This document shows positions 46,932 to 59,500 of a stretch of DNA of 64,000 nucleotides, piece by piece (position 1 is the first letter of the stretch; each line of letters begins with the position of its first letter). Source of the stretch: Branchiostoma floridae (taxonomy: Eukaryota > Chordata > Leptocardii > Amphioxiformes > Branchiostomatidae); contig NC_049991.1 in NCBI RefSeq assembly GCF_000003815.2, positions 10,685,024 through 10,749,023 on the forward strand, given 5' to 3'. Below the pieces are notes generated by a model. That model saw only the letters and a program-made list of their open reading frames with translations, did no database searches and had not been told where the DNA came from. The position numbers were made by a program, and so were the translations under genes.

Positions 46932-48863
46932 ATGTCCGGAGGTTTGGACGCTCTCGCTCTGAAAGAGGAGGATGTGACGAAGTTCCTGGCCTGTGCCACC
47001 CACCTGGGGGCCAGCAATGTGGACTTCCAGATGGAGCAGTACGTCTTCAAGCGCAAGGCTGATGGTACAGCTAAACATCTCTTATAAACATTGTGCAAAC
47101 ATCAGTCGGTTTTCTGAGGTAGAAGGTCCCCAGTGTAAGAACGGTGTTGTGTTTGGTCAATGATGAGTTCCAAGATTAGAGCCAATCCTCATAGAGCAAA
47201 GCTCTTGGATGATATTTTATCTGCTGAGACCACTACAACATCAAAATACATACATTTCCTAGGGAAAATGGATATAGTTCAGATTTCACAAGAATGCATT
47301 ATGCAAAAGGTGACATAAATGTGGCTTGTTGCCATCATGGCAAGTTACACAGAAGGATGACACTTTCCTTTCTACATTATACTGTATGGTTAATTTTAAC
47401 CCTCTGTCTCCTAAGGTGTTCACATCATCAACCTGAAGAAGACGTGGGAGAAGCTCCTGCTGGCAGCTCGGGCTGTGGCTGCCATTGAGAACCCCGCAGA
47501 TGTGGCCATCATCTCCTGCAAGCCTTATGGACAGGTGAGGTCCTAGCAGATGTAGATACGAACCCGATCCTTTCCTCAGTACAGCATGCTTCTGTGTTGA
47601 CTGATTGGAATGATGGCACATCTTTGATATCTTGACTGTAAATGAGAGGTGTATTGTATTTATACAGTCTGAACCAAATTTCAACTTAATTCTTCACACT
47701 AGGACATGTTTGTTGTTTCTGATGCATGTAGCAAAACTAGACATGGGTTTTCTATTCTTTTATTCCAGCGAGCCATTCTGAAGTTTGCTGCCCACACCGG
47801 TGCCACACCCATCGCTGGCCGCTTCACCCCTGGTACCTTCACCAATCAGATCCAGGCTGCTTTCCGCGAGCCTCGTCTCCTCATCGTTCTGGACCCTCGT
47901 ATGGACCACCAGCCTGTTACTGAGGCGTCGTACGTCAACATCCCCGTCATTGCCTTCTGTAACACTGACTCTCCCCTCCGCTATGTGGACATCGCGATCC
48001 CTTGCAACAACAAGGTAAGGATGGGCAAGATATGTCTTTTAGTTGTTTCAAAAGTATCTTCTAGAACATTTGCATGTATTGAAAAACTATCAATGAATTA
48101 TGGGCTATTCATTCCATCATGACCCTTATACCTGTGTGTACAGATCAGTAAGAAAAACTATTGAAATCTTAATATTCTTGCTTATGCCTCTGCAGGGTGT
48201 TCACTCAGTGGGCCTGATGGTGTGGATGTTGGCGCGTGAGATCCTGCGTCTGCGCGGCACCATCTCCCGTGAGGTTCCCTGGGAGACCATGGTGGATCTG
48301 TACTTCTACCGTGATCCTGAAGAGCTGGAGAAGGAGGAGCAGGCTGCTGCAGAGAAGGCTGCTGCCGAGGCCCAGGCACCCTACCAGCCTGACTGGACCC
48401 AGCAGAATGACCAGGTCCAGCCGGAAATCACTGACGTGAGTTAGCAACTGTTTGTTCTTTCCTTGTTGCGCACATTAAGCAAAATTTGGCGTTACTTCAA
48501 ATATGAAATAGGCAGGTATTGTACAATGGTCAGATTTTGACAAACACATTTGTAAGAGTTTTAAGGATAGAATGAAGAACACTCTTTGAAAGAATCTTCT
48601 TTTCTCACTCACTCACCCTCAACATGACCCTTCCACTACTAACTAGACTACTTATATTTTTTCCACAGTGGAGTGCAGAGATGGCAGCAGGACCACAGCC
48701 AGGGGCTGCCGTGCCGGCTGGAGACTTCACCATGCCAGCTGCACCTACCGACTGGGCTGCACCTACGGAGGAATGGGGCGCCACACCCGCACCACCCCCA
48801 GCCGCGCCAGCTGCCACACCTGGCGACTGGGGTGGAGCTCCCACCACACAGGACTGGAGCTAG
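46932..48863 (+). CDS. RPSA: 40S ribosomal protein SA (laminin receptor precursor)
   Basis: Five coding exons, 46932-47064, 47416-47534, 47769-48014, 48196-48435 and 48669-48863 (TAG), join in phase to 310 residues (human 295). RPSA (uS2) is a component of the small ribosomal subunit; a fraction is reported at the cell surface as a laminin-binding protein. Recognisable blocks are [33 protein letters not shown] and IPCNNKGVHSVGL (the 'peptide G' laminin-binding segment). The C-terminal tail has the expected acidic-Trp repeats (TDWS, TDWA, EEWGA, GDWGG, QDWS); its Ala/Pro-rich spacers explain the extra length. Coding GC is high, as for a highly expressed gene. Two introns each carry a box C/D snoRNA. 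Confidence 0.97.
47154..47232 (+). ncRNA. Box C/D snoRNA, copy 2 (RPSA intron after first coding exon)
   Basis: 79 nt, same architecture as copy 1: stem TGGTC/GACCA, box C ATGATGA (47160-47166), box D CTGA (47224-47227). The candidate guide before D' is identical in both copies. Differences are confined to the base before box C and one base before box D. The copies stand 470 bp apart, in different introns. Confidence 0.82.
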
Positions 48864-48930
48864 ACCACATCAGACTCGCCCACATTGAGGGCTAAGATGT
48901 ATCATTGCTGCCCAGGCAAAAATACACAGA

Positions 48931-48936
48931 AATAAA
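48931..48936 (+). terminator. RPSA polyadenylation signal
   Basis: AATAAA, 67 bases after the RPSA stop, a short 3' UTR as is usual for ribosomal protein mRNAs. Confidence 0.8.
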
Positions 48937-48963
48937 AGAACCTGTCAAGAAAAATTACTGTCT

Positions 48964-50504
48964 GTGTTGTTTGCTTTCAGAAGTACGAACTGGTGCGTTG
49001 CAACTCCATTGTTACTGAATTCCTGCCCAACCTCTTAGTCTGATATTCCTGCATTTATGGAAGACATAAGAGTCTCTGAATAAGATTGACAAGCTCTGTG
49101 ACTAATGAATGAATGTATAGCACACATGTTGTAGCAATCATGTGTATTGGGCAGTCTTCAAAATTTAGGAACATACCATTCAACATACACAATATTCCCC
49201 TTCTAATAAAATGTAGTCGTAACCGTTAGTAGAATACCAATAACAATGCAATCTTGCGATTCATGATTAGGCTTTTATGCGTTACATTGACAAAGTAACA
49301 GCTGACATGGGCCTTGTCTTGCTGACCTGGGCATCATGCTAGAAGCTAACAACTATTTTGGGGCTTTAGTGAGTACAATTTCATGGCCATTGACCAATAG
49401 AGAAAAATTGTCTTCAACAAAAAAAGCACAATTGCCTAGTTCCTTAATGAAGGCTTGGGTAATGAAAAGGGCTAGAAAATGCAAGGCCTTAATACCTAAG
49501 TCATTACAGTTACATATCTTTCATTTTAACATTCAGTATACGCAAGAAAATTAGGAATGCAAATCTCAGTGTCAACATGTTTTAATGTCATTTAAAGTGA
49601 TGCATCACAAAATGTGAAGCTACTCACTAGTACTGTAGGAAATGAACATATTTTATTCCAAGGATGACTCCTGATTCCGTCAAGTTGCCACTTAGGCAAG
49701 CTGTATGTAAGGAATGATGAAATTTTCAACCACCATCAACTTAACACCAATTCCATTTTGGAATATCTATAATATCTTTTTATCTTAAAATTATCTGCAG
49801 CTACAAAACTGGTTCCTGTCCAGATTTTTTCATTATCTCAACTTCCATCATAAAGGAAGCTTTAGACTAACAAAATTGCTTGTACATTTTACCAACAGTC
49901 ACCAATGACTATAAAACAAGCACAAAAGTGGAACCACAACCAAATCCTTCCAAATGTGTGTAAACAAAACAAAAGAAAAGTCCACACATCGATCACATAC
50001 TATTTGTGACTATAACACCTTTACAAGAAAATGTAACAATATAGAAGTACATTTTTGTACTAACAAAATACTGGACTTTACCAGGCAAAAGAAATGACAA
50101 CCACATATACGGACCATAATTGCTAAACATAACATTTTAGAAGAGCAAAGCAAATTGGCAAGTTCCCTCCGTAGCAGCTAAGCAACAAATAATAAACTTA
50201 AATACTTGTTCAGGCTATGATGCCATGTTTACCTACACCTTTTAGATCAATTATGATGACAAATTAAATATCAGTTACAATAAATATCATAAGTCAGACT
50301 TATCGATACTGATAGCAAGGCAAGCATGCCAAATCTCTTACATGTACAATTCAAATTAACTGCATAAATATACTTATGCATATACATGAATGTAGAATTA
50401 TACTATAATGTCATAATGCATAGAAAATATACAACTTTGCTGTGGTACAACTTGTTCTCTTCCACTGATTCCCTCCTTGTCTTCCTCCATCCTACTGTAA
50501 TCCC
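48964..50504. other. Intergenic DNA and PDXDC1 3' UTR
   Basis: No coding sequence recognised. The part near 50504 must contain the 3' UTR of PDXDC1 (minus strand); a TTTATT (AATAAA on the minus strand) at 49652-49657 is one candidate end signal. Confidence 0.4.
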
Positions 50505-53500
50505 CTAACTATTGCTTTCCTCAGTTTTCACCACATCTCTGACTCCATCTTTGTCTGAAACATGTCCCGGGTCCTGAGTCTCAGCTTCTGTGTTTGAGTC
50601 CTTGTCTTCACTATTTGGCAACACCTCGGGGACGGAGTCACCTTTTTGCATCTCTTCCCCCTCAGTTTGCTGTAAAGAATCTTCTGAGGCACGAGTCTGG
50701 TCATTCCTAGAAGTGTTGAATGCATCTTTTAGAGTTAACCAATACACAACTACCTGAACATGTTGTCTTTACAAGTAAGTAAGGAACAGTGGTATGTATT
50801 CATACTTCCTTCTTTGACTTTCCATATACTCATAGACCAATATTGAACAGCAATTAACTGCTAAATGAAGCTGTCAGACTGACAAATTGTAGTGCTAAAG
50901 AAACTTCAAAAAGCAAGCAAGCTGGTGACAAATTTACGAAAAACCTAAAGCAAGCAGTGTTATTTTTGTGCTCGAAATGTACAAGGAAGCAAAATCTTGC
51001 ATGTAGCTAGTATAAAGGAACATGATAATATATATCATTGAAAGAGAATACATCCATATATTTATAAGTTAGCACAAGTAGTTATGCACACATAATTTCT
51101 ACATATACTTTTTGGTCCATGCAAGCAGTGTGGACAATGGTTACATATTTATGTGCAACTAGTTAAGTGTACATGTGTTTTCTCCCTTCCAGTAGAAAGA
51201 AAAAGCAAGTCATAGATGGTTATATTATTGTAAGCAGCTGCAGTGTTAGCAGGGCAAGGCATCAAGTCACCAAATGCCTGTACCTGAACAAGTGCTCTAC
51301 CAGTCACTAGGATGACCTATTAGAGAGAAGACAATGCCTTTCAATGTTGAGATTTATAGCTTAAGACAAGAACAATCCCTGCACCTGCTCTTACAAATTA
51401 TAACTAAGAAACAAAGAAATCATATCTAAAATAAAATCAGCTTAGATAGGGAATAATGAGATTGAAAAGAGAAAGGGGACATAGAACTTGTACAAATGGG
51501 GAGAAGACAAAGCATACAGTATGTGCCAGAGATGCCCAAGCCCTGCTGTTATCAAACCAGACCTGCAAAAGAACAAGAAGTGTAGAAAAAAAGGACAGCA
51601 AAGAATGCCACAAAGACTGTAGCATAGAGATTAAAATGAAACGAGGGTAAAGAAGATATGTAAGTTTCATCTTTATTTGTGAAACATTAGGAACTATGTA
51701 CATGATTAGCCACACACACAAATGTAGTACATGTATAATTTCCTGTACGTGATTCAGCTTTAGGAATTCCCTACCCATCATCCTCCTGGGCTTCTGTATC
51801 TCCATTTTCTCCTTCCTCCTTGTCATCTCCCTCCTCCTCAATTTCCTCCTCCTCGGTTTCTACCTCTCCCTCCTTGGTCTCCTCCTCCCCATCCTTCTCC
51901 TCAGCAGTCTCCTCTCCCTTCTGATCATCTGTCTTGTCCTCTGGTGACTCCTCATCCTTGGATGGTGAGGGCAGCACCAGTTTCATGGGGGGAGATGTTT
52001 TAGTTGGAGTGGATACCGGGGTGCTCAGGGGACTGGTGCTGGGACTGCCTCCCTGAATCTGCATCTTGTACTTGTAAGTTGTCTCAGTACTTTCCACAGA
52101 ACCTGGACAATTATAAACACTTCTTTTTATCTTAATACAATTCTATCAATCTTATAAATTATCTCTTAATGTTAACTCTTCTCTTTCCATGCAATGACTT
52201 GGACATTGTTCAATGTGACTCAACTAAACTTTAAGGTATTGACAATTCAATGCAAGAAATAGCAAACTCATCATATGCACAATAACAAAATAAAGTGGAG
52301 ACCCTTACATGGAACAAGTAATTGATTCACTAATTCAAACCGTACAAAATCAAAATCGACCCATGACAATGTGTTATAAATTTAGTAGTGAAAATTCTGA
52401 AGTGCTCAGACTTCCAGAGCATCAATACATCAATAGTTGCAACCAAGTTATCCATAGAAGAGTTTTCCTGTTATATACGGACCTGAGGAGAGGTTAAAGG
52501 TGGTGCCCTTGACATTGCCTCCAGGAGTCTTGGCCTGGAGAGGAGACAGCCAGTTCCACATAGACCCCACTATGGGGATCTGTCTGATCACACCCTGGTG
52601 TAGGACAGGGAAGAACAGGCTGTTAGCAAAACCCACAAATTTGGACAAGATTTAGACTCTTAACATTCCTTTATAGCAATCAAGATTACCCCTATGACCA
52701 TCAAAAATTGTAATTGTCAGTCATCATATTCTCAACATAGATTCAAACAAATTTTCATCATGGCATGCAGGTCTGATACTATACCAGAGACCTCATCCTC
52801 ACCATTGTTGACTTCACACACGAAGTGCATGTTATACGTTAGTGTTTGTCATACCTCTTCCATGATCTTCTCCTCATTTGCCTTCTGCAGTTCCTGTTCT
52901 GCCTGCTCGATGCCCTTCCTCACCATGTCTGCCATTCTCTCCAAGAACTACAACACATATAGGGCATACTTATAGGTATACCTGGCATAACTTATAAAAT
53001 CCTATCCTCTTGTATGATAAAATCCTGAGGTATGGCATCTTTCGCATACAATCAAACTGTGGCATATACAGTAAGATACTTGCAGCTATGATGATGAAGT
53101 TTGTGCCAGCTGGAGTTCTTTGCTTTTCACATTCTATCCTTATTCTTATTTAGAGCAAGATACTAGTAATCATTTCAACTCTAACTTTCTAGACAACAAA
53201 ATTTAATACTCCTTTGAACCATATATAACACTACACATGTATCTAGCAGAGTTATTACGGTAAATGTGACTCCAGAATTTACTTTAGAATCTTATTGAAT
53301 CTAATTTTTCAATTGTTCAAAGTAAAAACTTGATTTGGTCTATCTCACCCTGGAGGAGTCCTCTAGTTCCTTTCCTGTGGCATAAATCTCCTGCACTAGT
53401 TCCTCCACACTCACATCATCAGACACCAGTCCTACACACACACACGCCCTCCCGTTAGGGGCAGTGCTCTTCAGGAACCTCATGTCCTCTTTGACTGACA

Positions 53501-56500
53501 GCTTGTTGACTATGTCAGCATTGAGTTTGTCCATTTCAGTTTTGGTTTCCTCTGTCAGGTTCTCCAGTGAGTGATGACCCCAGTACTCAGGAATGTATCT
53601 GTGAAGTAACAAACGCATAACATGCTCTTAAAGTACATAACATAATCTTAATGCTTTTAAAGTAAAACAATTTTTTTCCTAAAAACCTAACACACTTATT
53701 TTTTCATTGTCCAGCTTCCTGGGATAGTTTTGTTACCATATCTGTGACAAGTGTTTAATAGTAATGAATTCTAGGGTTAATATTCATGAGCTAGACACTA
53801 ACACGCATGCGTAGCGTCAGGAGACGGTTAGAGGAACCTGAAGAGAGATACCTCCACAAGGCACAGAAGCTCTTGTGGAAGATTGAATAAACCGTAAGCA
53901 GTACCCCATCGGGCCTGAGTCATCATTCCAGAAGACCACAGCTGAGAGATCTGGATACTGAGATCAGTGACAGAAAGTTACATGGTGTCAGAAGTGGGAT
54001 TCGAACCCACGCCCCCATTCGGGATGCTGAGTGTAGTCTTCGGATTGGAGCGCTTCCATCAGTACACCTATGGGAGAGACGTTCTAGTCCAGACAGACCA
54101 CAAGCCACTCGAGATGATCGTACTGAAGCCACTCCATGCAGCACCAAAAAGGCTGCAACGCCTGATGATGCGGATGCAACAGTACCACGTGAAGATCACG
54201 TATAAACCAGGAAAAGAGATGTACCTAGCTGACACGCTAAGTCGCGCATACCTACCATATGACGGAAGAAGAAGCAAGACCGAGATGGATGCTGAGCAAG
54301 TGAACGCAATCAGTGAGTTCATCTCAACGCCAACGATAGAAGATATTCGCGAGCATACCAGCGGAGATGCAGATATGCAGAAGCTGATGCAGTACATAAG
54401 AGAAGGATTTCCAGAGAAGGGAAGAATCCCGGCAAGATTGATGCCTTACTTTCACATAAGGGATGAGCTAACCCTCCATGACGGGATCGTGCTGAAAGGC
54501 CAACGTGCAGCAGTGCCACTGACGCTGAGAAAGAAGATGTTGCAGAGGATACACGCATCACACATGGGCATTGAAGCATGCCTGAGAAATGCAAGAGAGT
54601 GTGTGTTTTGGCCCGGCATGAACGCCGAAGTGAGAGATTACGTCAGCAAATGTGACGTGTGCCAAACTGTGGGCAGAAAGCAGCAGAAGGAAACACTACA
54701 ACCACACCCGGTGCCGAAGAGACCGTGGGAGCGAGTGGGAGTAGATCTCTTCCAGTTCAAAGACAGAGACTACTTGATCACAGTGGACTATTACTCAAAT
54801 TTCTTTGAGATAGACACATGCGAAAACACACGAGCCACTACAATCATAAAGAAGCTGAAGACGCAGTTCTCCAGACATGGCATACCGGATGTAGTGGTCA
54901 GCGACAATGGCCCACAATTTGCAGCTGCTGAGTTCGAGAAGTTCACCCATGAATGGAACTTTACACATCAGACGTCTTCACCAGGCTATCCACAAAGCAA
55001 TGGGAAAGTGGAGAATTCAGTGAAGACAGCCAAGCAGCTGATGGAGAAAGCCTGGATCGGGAACACAGACCCGTACCTCGCACTGTTGGATTTCAGAAAC
55101 ACACCAACACAAGGAATTGGTAGCAGTCCAGTACAGCGACTGTTTGCCAGAAGAACCAAGACAACAATGCCAATGAACACAGCATTGTTGGAACCAGACG
55201 TGCCCAAGGAAATCCCACAGAAGATCCAGAAAGAGAAAGAAAAACAACGCCGCTACTACAATAGGCAGGCGCGAGATCTGCCAAGGTTGAGCATCGGAGA
55301 CACTGTGCGATGTCAGCCACATGGAACAAACACCAATCGCTGGAAGAAAGGCACGGTGGTAGCAGAAGTAGGGAACCGATCATTTGAAGTAGAAACCGAA
55401 GATGGAGGAGTGTACCGCAGAAACAGACGACATCTGCGGAAGACACCGGAAACCCCACCAGCAACAGTGGGAACTGACGACACTGACCAAGGAGATGCTC
55501 CAGAACCAACGGTCAACGACGAACCAACAACAACGACGACAACACCACCAGCAGAGACAGCAGTGAAAGACGACACAGCTGGACAACAGATGACAACACG
55601 GTCCGGACGAGCAGTTCGACCTCCAGTGCATCTGAAGGACTACGTTCGCGAGTAATGCATGAACAGTAATGCATGAACAATTAACTCAAGAATTGACCAA
55701 CTAACCGACTAACTAACCATGAGAGAGACTCCCGATCAGCAGAACACAAGAACTTTAGATCGTGAAAGATCTGAGAAAGGAACTGAACTATAGACACATT
55801 GATTGTATAAGAACTGAAACCTGAGTGTCAAATATGCGAAAGAGATCTAAAGAAAAGGGGATGTGACAAGTGTTTAATAGTAATGAATTCTAGGGTTAAT
55901 ATTCATGAGCTAGACACTAACACGCATGCGTAGCGTCAGGAGACGGTTAGAGGAACCTGAAGAGAGATACCTCCACAAGGCACAGAAGCTCTTGTGGAAG
56001 ATTGAATAAACCGTAAGCAGTACCCCATCGGGCCTGAGTCATCATTCCAGAAGACCACAGCTGAGAGATCTGGATACTGAGATCAGTGACAGAAAGTTAC
56101 AATATCAATGCAATGTTTCCCCAAATTTTGCCCATATGCCCCCAAACCTTGTCTCCTAGATAGCCTTTTTACTTACTGCAGTACCCCAACTCCTGGCCAG
56201 GTGGCATCATCAATGGACAGAAGGTTGGGATGGCCCTCTACAGCAGCTTGGAATACTTCTCTTTGGTCAACGGTGCAATCCAGAACGGCCTGCAACCACA
56301 AAGAACAACGTTCATGCAGGAGATCATGGCACATAATAAAATCAAAATGCTTTTTCAAAGACAATGCAGGAATTTCAGTTGTTTCAAAACAATTCAATAT
56401 TTACATTAACAAAGGTTAGACATCCAGGTAATAAGATACGCCAAATAACAATTACTCAAGCAACTGGATATGACGGTCAGACATTTCAAATAACATCCAT

Positions 56501-59500
56501 TATCTTTGTCATCGCCATTTGGCATAATGTAATTCTAATCTATATAAAACAAAGCAGTGTTGCCCACAGTGTGCTCGTCCAGACGCTCCACCAGCCTGTC
56601 CACATGTTCCCTCTGTGTTCCCCTGGTGGCAGCTGTGAGTAGAGGGTTAAACCTCAGACACACGCCCTCAGGCTCCACCTCAACTATGTCCAACTGCAGC
56701 TCAGGGACATCCTTAGATAACTGCTCTCCCAGCTGGAGGGATGAAACATTGTATGTACAGTAAGTCAGGAAATATTGCCTTAGAAGGTTCACAAAAAAAT
56801 GAAAGCATTGTTCAAACTTAGAGATAGCATTGACTAGCTTTGTAAACAGCAGATAGCAATCGTCTGTACTTAGGTATGACTCATTCTACCGCAATTCATT
56901 CTTTAGCAATATCAGGCGGCACCTCTGTACATAGCTATACATATTTCTAGATGTTAAAATGCTGTCTTGTACATATTCTATGTTTTTCATGTTTGTTTGT
57001 TTTTCATATGGGCCAGGGAGTGCCTGAAATAAAGAAATAAAGAAATCGTCTTAAGATGCATTTTGTTCTTGGTCTCATTCTGCTTGAGTTGATAACTTAA
57101 ATACTTGTAGTGCAATTTGACGTCTACACAAGTGCTTCCACCTTACCTAAGATTGCCACAAAGCTGATTTTAAGAAGTGAACAGACAATATTCCCACTGA
57201 AAACTCACCCATCTGTTGAGTGTGTTATACAGCAGCCTGTGTTTCTCCTTGTCCAACTCCTTAGAGTCATCATCCAGTTTGGCTGCTGCATATGGTGCCA
57301 CTTCTTCCCCTGGGCAGAGATACATTTCATACTGAATTCTGATTCTGACTAAAATTGAAAACACTGCATGCAATGTCTTCCTTTTGGATAGAATTATCTT
57401 TGTCTACTTTTGACTATAGAAGAGGAAAATGTGCACATGCAACACTTACCTGGTTTGTCTCTACTCTCTGCATATCTGAATATGACTACAGGTGATGGGA
57501 CATCAAACTGGGTCTAAGAAAAAAAAAAGGCTGACTTAAAGAAAAATACATGAGAACATCACATTGACCATAGATTAGAAATGTTCTACTATGGTGTGGA
57601 AAACTGTTGTATGTCAACAAGGTAAGAGGAGACATCTACATAATTTTTATGAGGAAATACAGCCTAACATTCATCTAGGACTGTAGAAGGAGCATCGCAA
57701 AGCGGGAGTAAAAAACATGGGAATACAATGTATGTCTGTGTGAGAAATTGCTAAGAAAACAGAAGGGAATACAGGGTCAGTTGTCTGCCTGTCTATATAG
57801 CTAGTAATAGGTCTGCTAGTCTACACAGGAAAGGAGGTTAGTAAGAAACACACTTTAACTGTTTAGTTTCCTCACTCCACACACTTACAAGGTAAAGTAA
57901 GGTCTTGACTAGAAGTTCCTTCACCGACCCCTTAACCTCAAAAGTATCAGACTGCTGTGTTTTCTTCTTTTCCTATGAGTGGGACACAGTATGGCTCAAG
58001 GGTCAGCCCATGGAGACATGCAGTGGGACTAACCAAAAATTCAAAGGAAAAAAGACAGTTGGCAATTACAAATGCATACGGACACTCACCGATTTCTTCA
58101 GTGTAGCAATTGTATCCAGCTTTTCGGAAAGTTGTAAACTCTAGAGGAAGAGACAATATAAACAGTTTGGGTTTCGATTTACTTTATGATTTGGTGTTAC
58201 ACCATGCTTTACATATCTGGGAGCCAAGTGACAATATATACACAAATATACATATATAAAATCTACCTTAATGGCTAATAGCAATACTTAAAGAAACAGG
58301 CAACAAGAGTTGCTGTAATTACCAAATCTGCAGCATGCTTGATCTTCTTGACAATGCCCTGGTGCCCGACACTCTGCAGACAGAGCCAGAGTGGGAGGGC
58401 ACGTACCCGCTCCAGGGACTGGGAGTTACTCAGGCCTGCTGCTAAAGCCTGGGGGAAGACAAAGGTGTGTTTACTTATTGTTTATTTGCAGATATTAAAG
58501 TATAGAAGGATAGCAAAAAATGATGCAATGGAGGCCAGAAACCTACTAGTATATGGTTTTTCGTGGTCCTCTCTCAAAACTTAAAAGTAAGAATGGTAGT
58601 GTTGTAGTTACATATACAAGGTATACAAGGTATACATATTAAGCAAACAAAATTAACAAATGAAAGAAACAAGTCAAATTTATAGGTAACACCCCAAGAT
58701 CTAAAGAAACCATTTTGGTGGTCGGAAGGATGACATTTAATACCAGACTACTTTTCCCCTGAACCAAATAAAAAGCCTTAAACATTCTCTAAAGCTTATG
58801 GCACTTACCATAGCTGGATCTGCAGTCCTGTACAGTGTCTAGTGGAACCATGTCAAGATACAAACCAATCTGACTTAAAAGCATATTAGAGAATATCATA
58901 TACATGCATTTGTACATCTACAAACATAAGAATGCTCCTGAATGCCGGGCATGGGCAACAAAACAAACTCAAAATTCTGCCTAAAACATTAGAGATCTGT
59001 AAAGTCATAACAAGACTGTTTTTAATACTCATGATACAACAGCAGGTCTATCTGTTTTGCTTGTAGTGTTCACTTGTAAAGGATACCACAGCAGGGGTGC
59101 ACGGCAGGCCTAGCCACACTCCTGGGGTCACTGTCATGCTGTCACATTTAACAGCAGGCTATATGGAAAAATGCAGATATGTCAGACACACATAATGTCA
59201 TGGAATAGACCAAAGATGTATCATCCAACAAGTACAGCAATTGGGATTGCTACCTTGCTTAAGGCAAAGCCAAAAAAATCATGAATGTTTTCACACTGTT
59301 TTGAATATAGGAATGTGTTAATGTTAATGTTTGTAACACGTCAATCAATTTACTGAGAATTGTAATGTCTGAGTAAGGTCTAAGTACAAGACTTATAAAC
59401 TGGGTTTAGACAAAGTACAGCAATGTTTACCATATGTATTGAAAGAGTACAGCTGAACTATACAAAATGAGAGCACTAACCAGCACAGAATCCGGAACAA

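Larger units (their letters stand above)
53743..56101 (+). mobile_element. Internally deleted Ty3/Gypsy LTR retrotransposon
   Basis: 2,359 bp, bounded by identical 240-bp LTRs (53743-53982 and 55862-56101) starting TGTGACA and ending GTTACA, with a 5-bp target duplication ATATC (53738-53742 and 56102-56106). A primer-binding site follows the left LTR, and a polypurine tract (AAAGAAAAGGGGA, 55848-55860) precedes the right one. The interior keeps only the end of RNase H and the integrase; gag, protease and reverse transcriptase are absent. Identical LTRs imply recent insertion. It lies antisense in a PDXDC1 intron. Confidence 0.95.

Noticed and set aside
48182-48895. Several frames overlapping RPSA exons 4 and 5 on both strands
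   Set aside because: Shadows of GC-rich RPSA coding sequence.
53923-55631. Minus-strand and alternate frames over the LTR element
   Set aside because: Shadows of the integrase frame.
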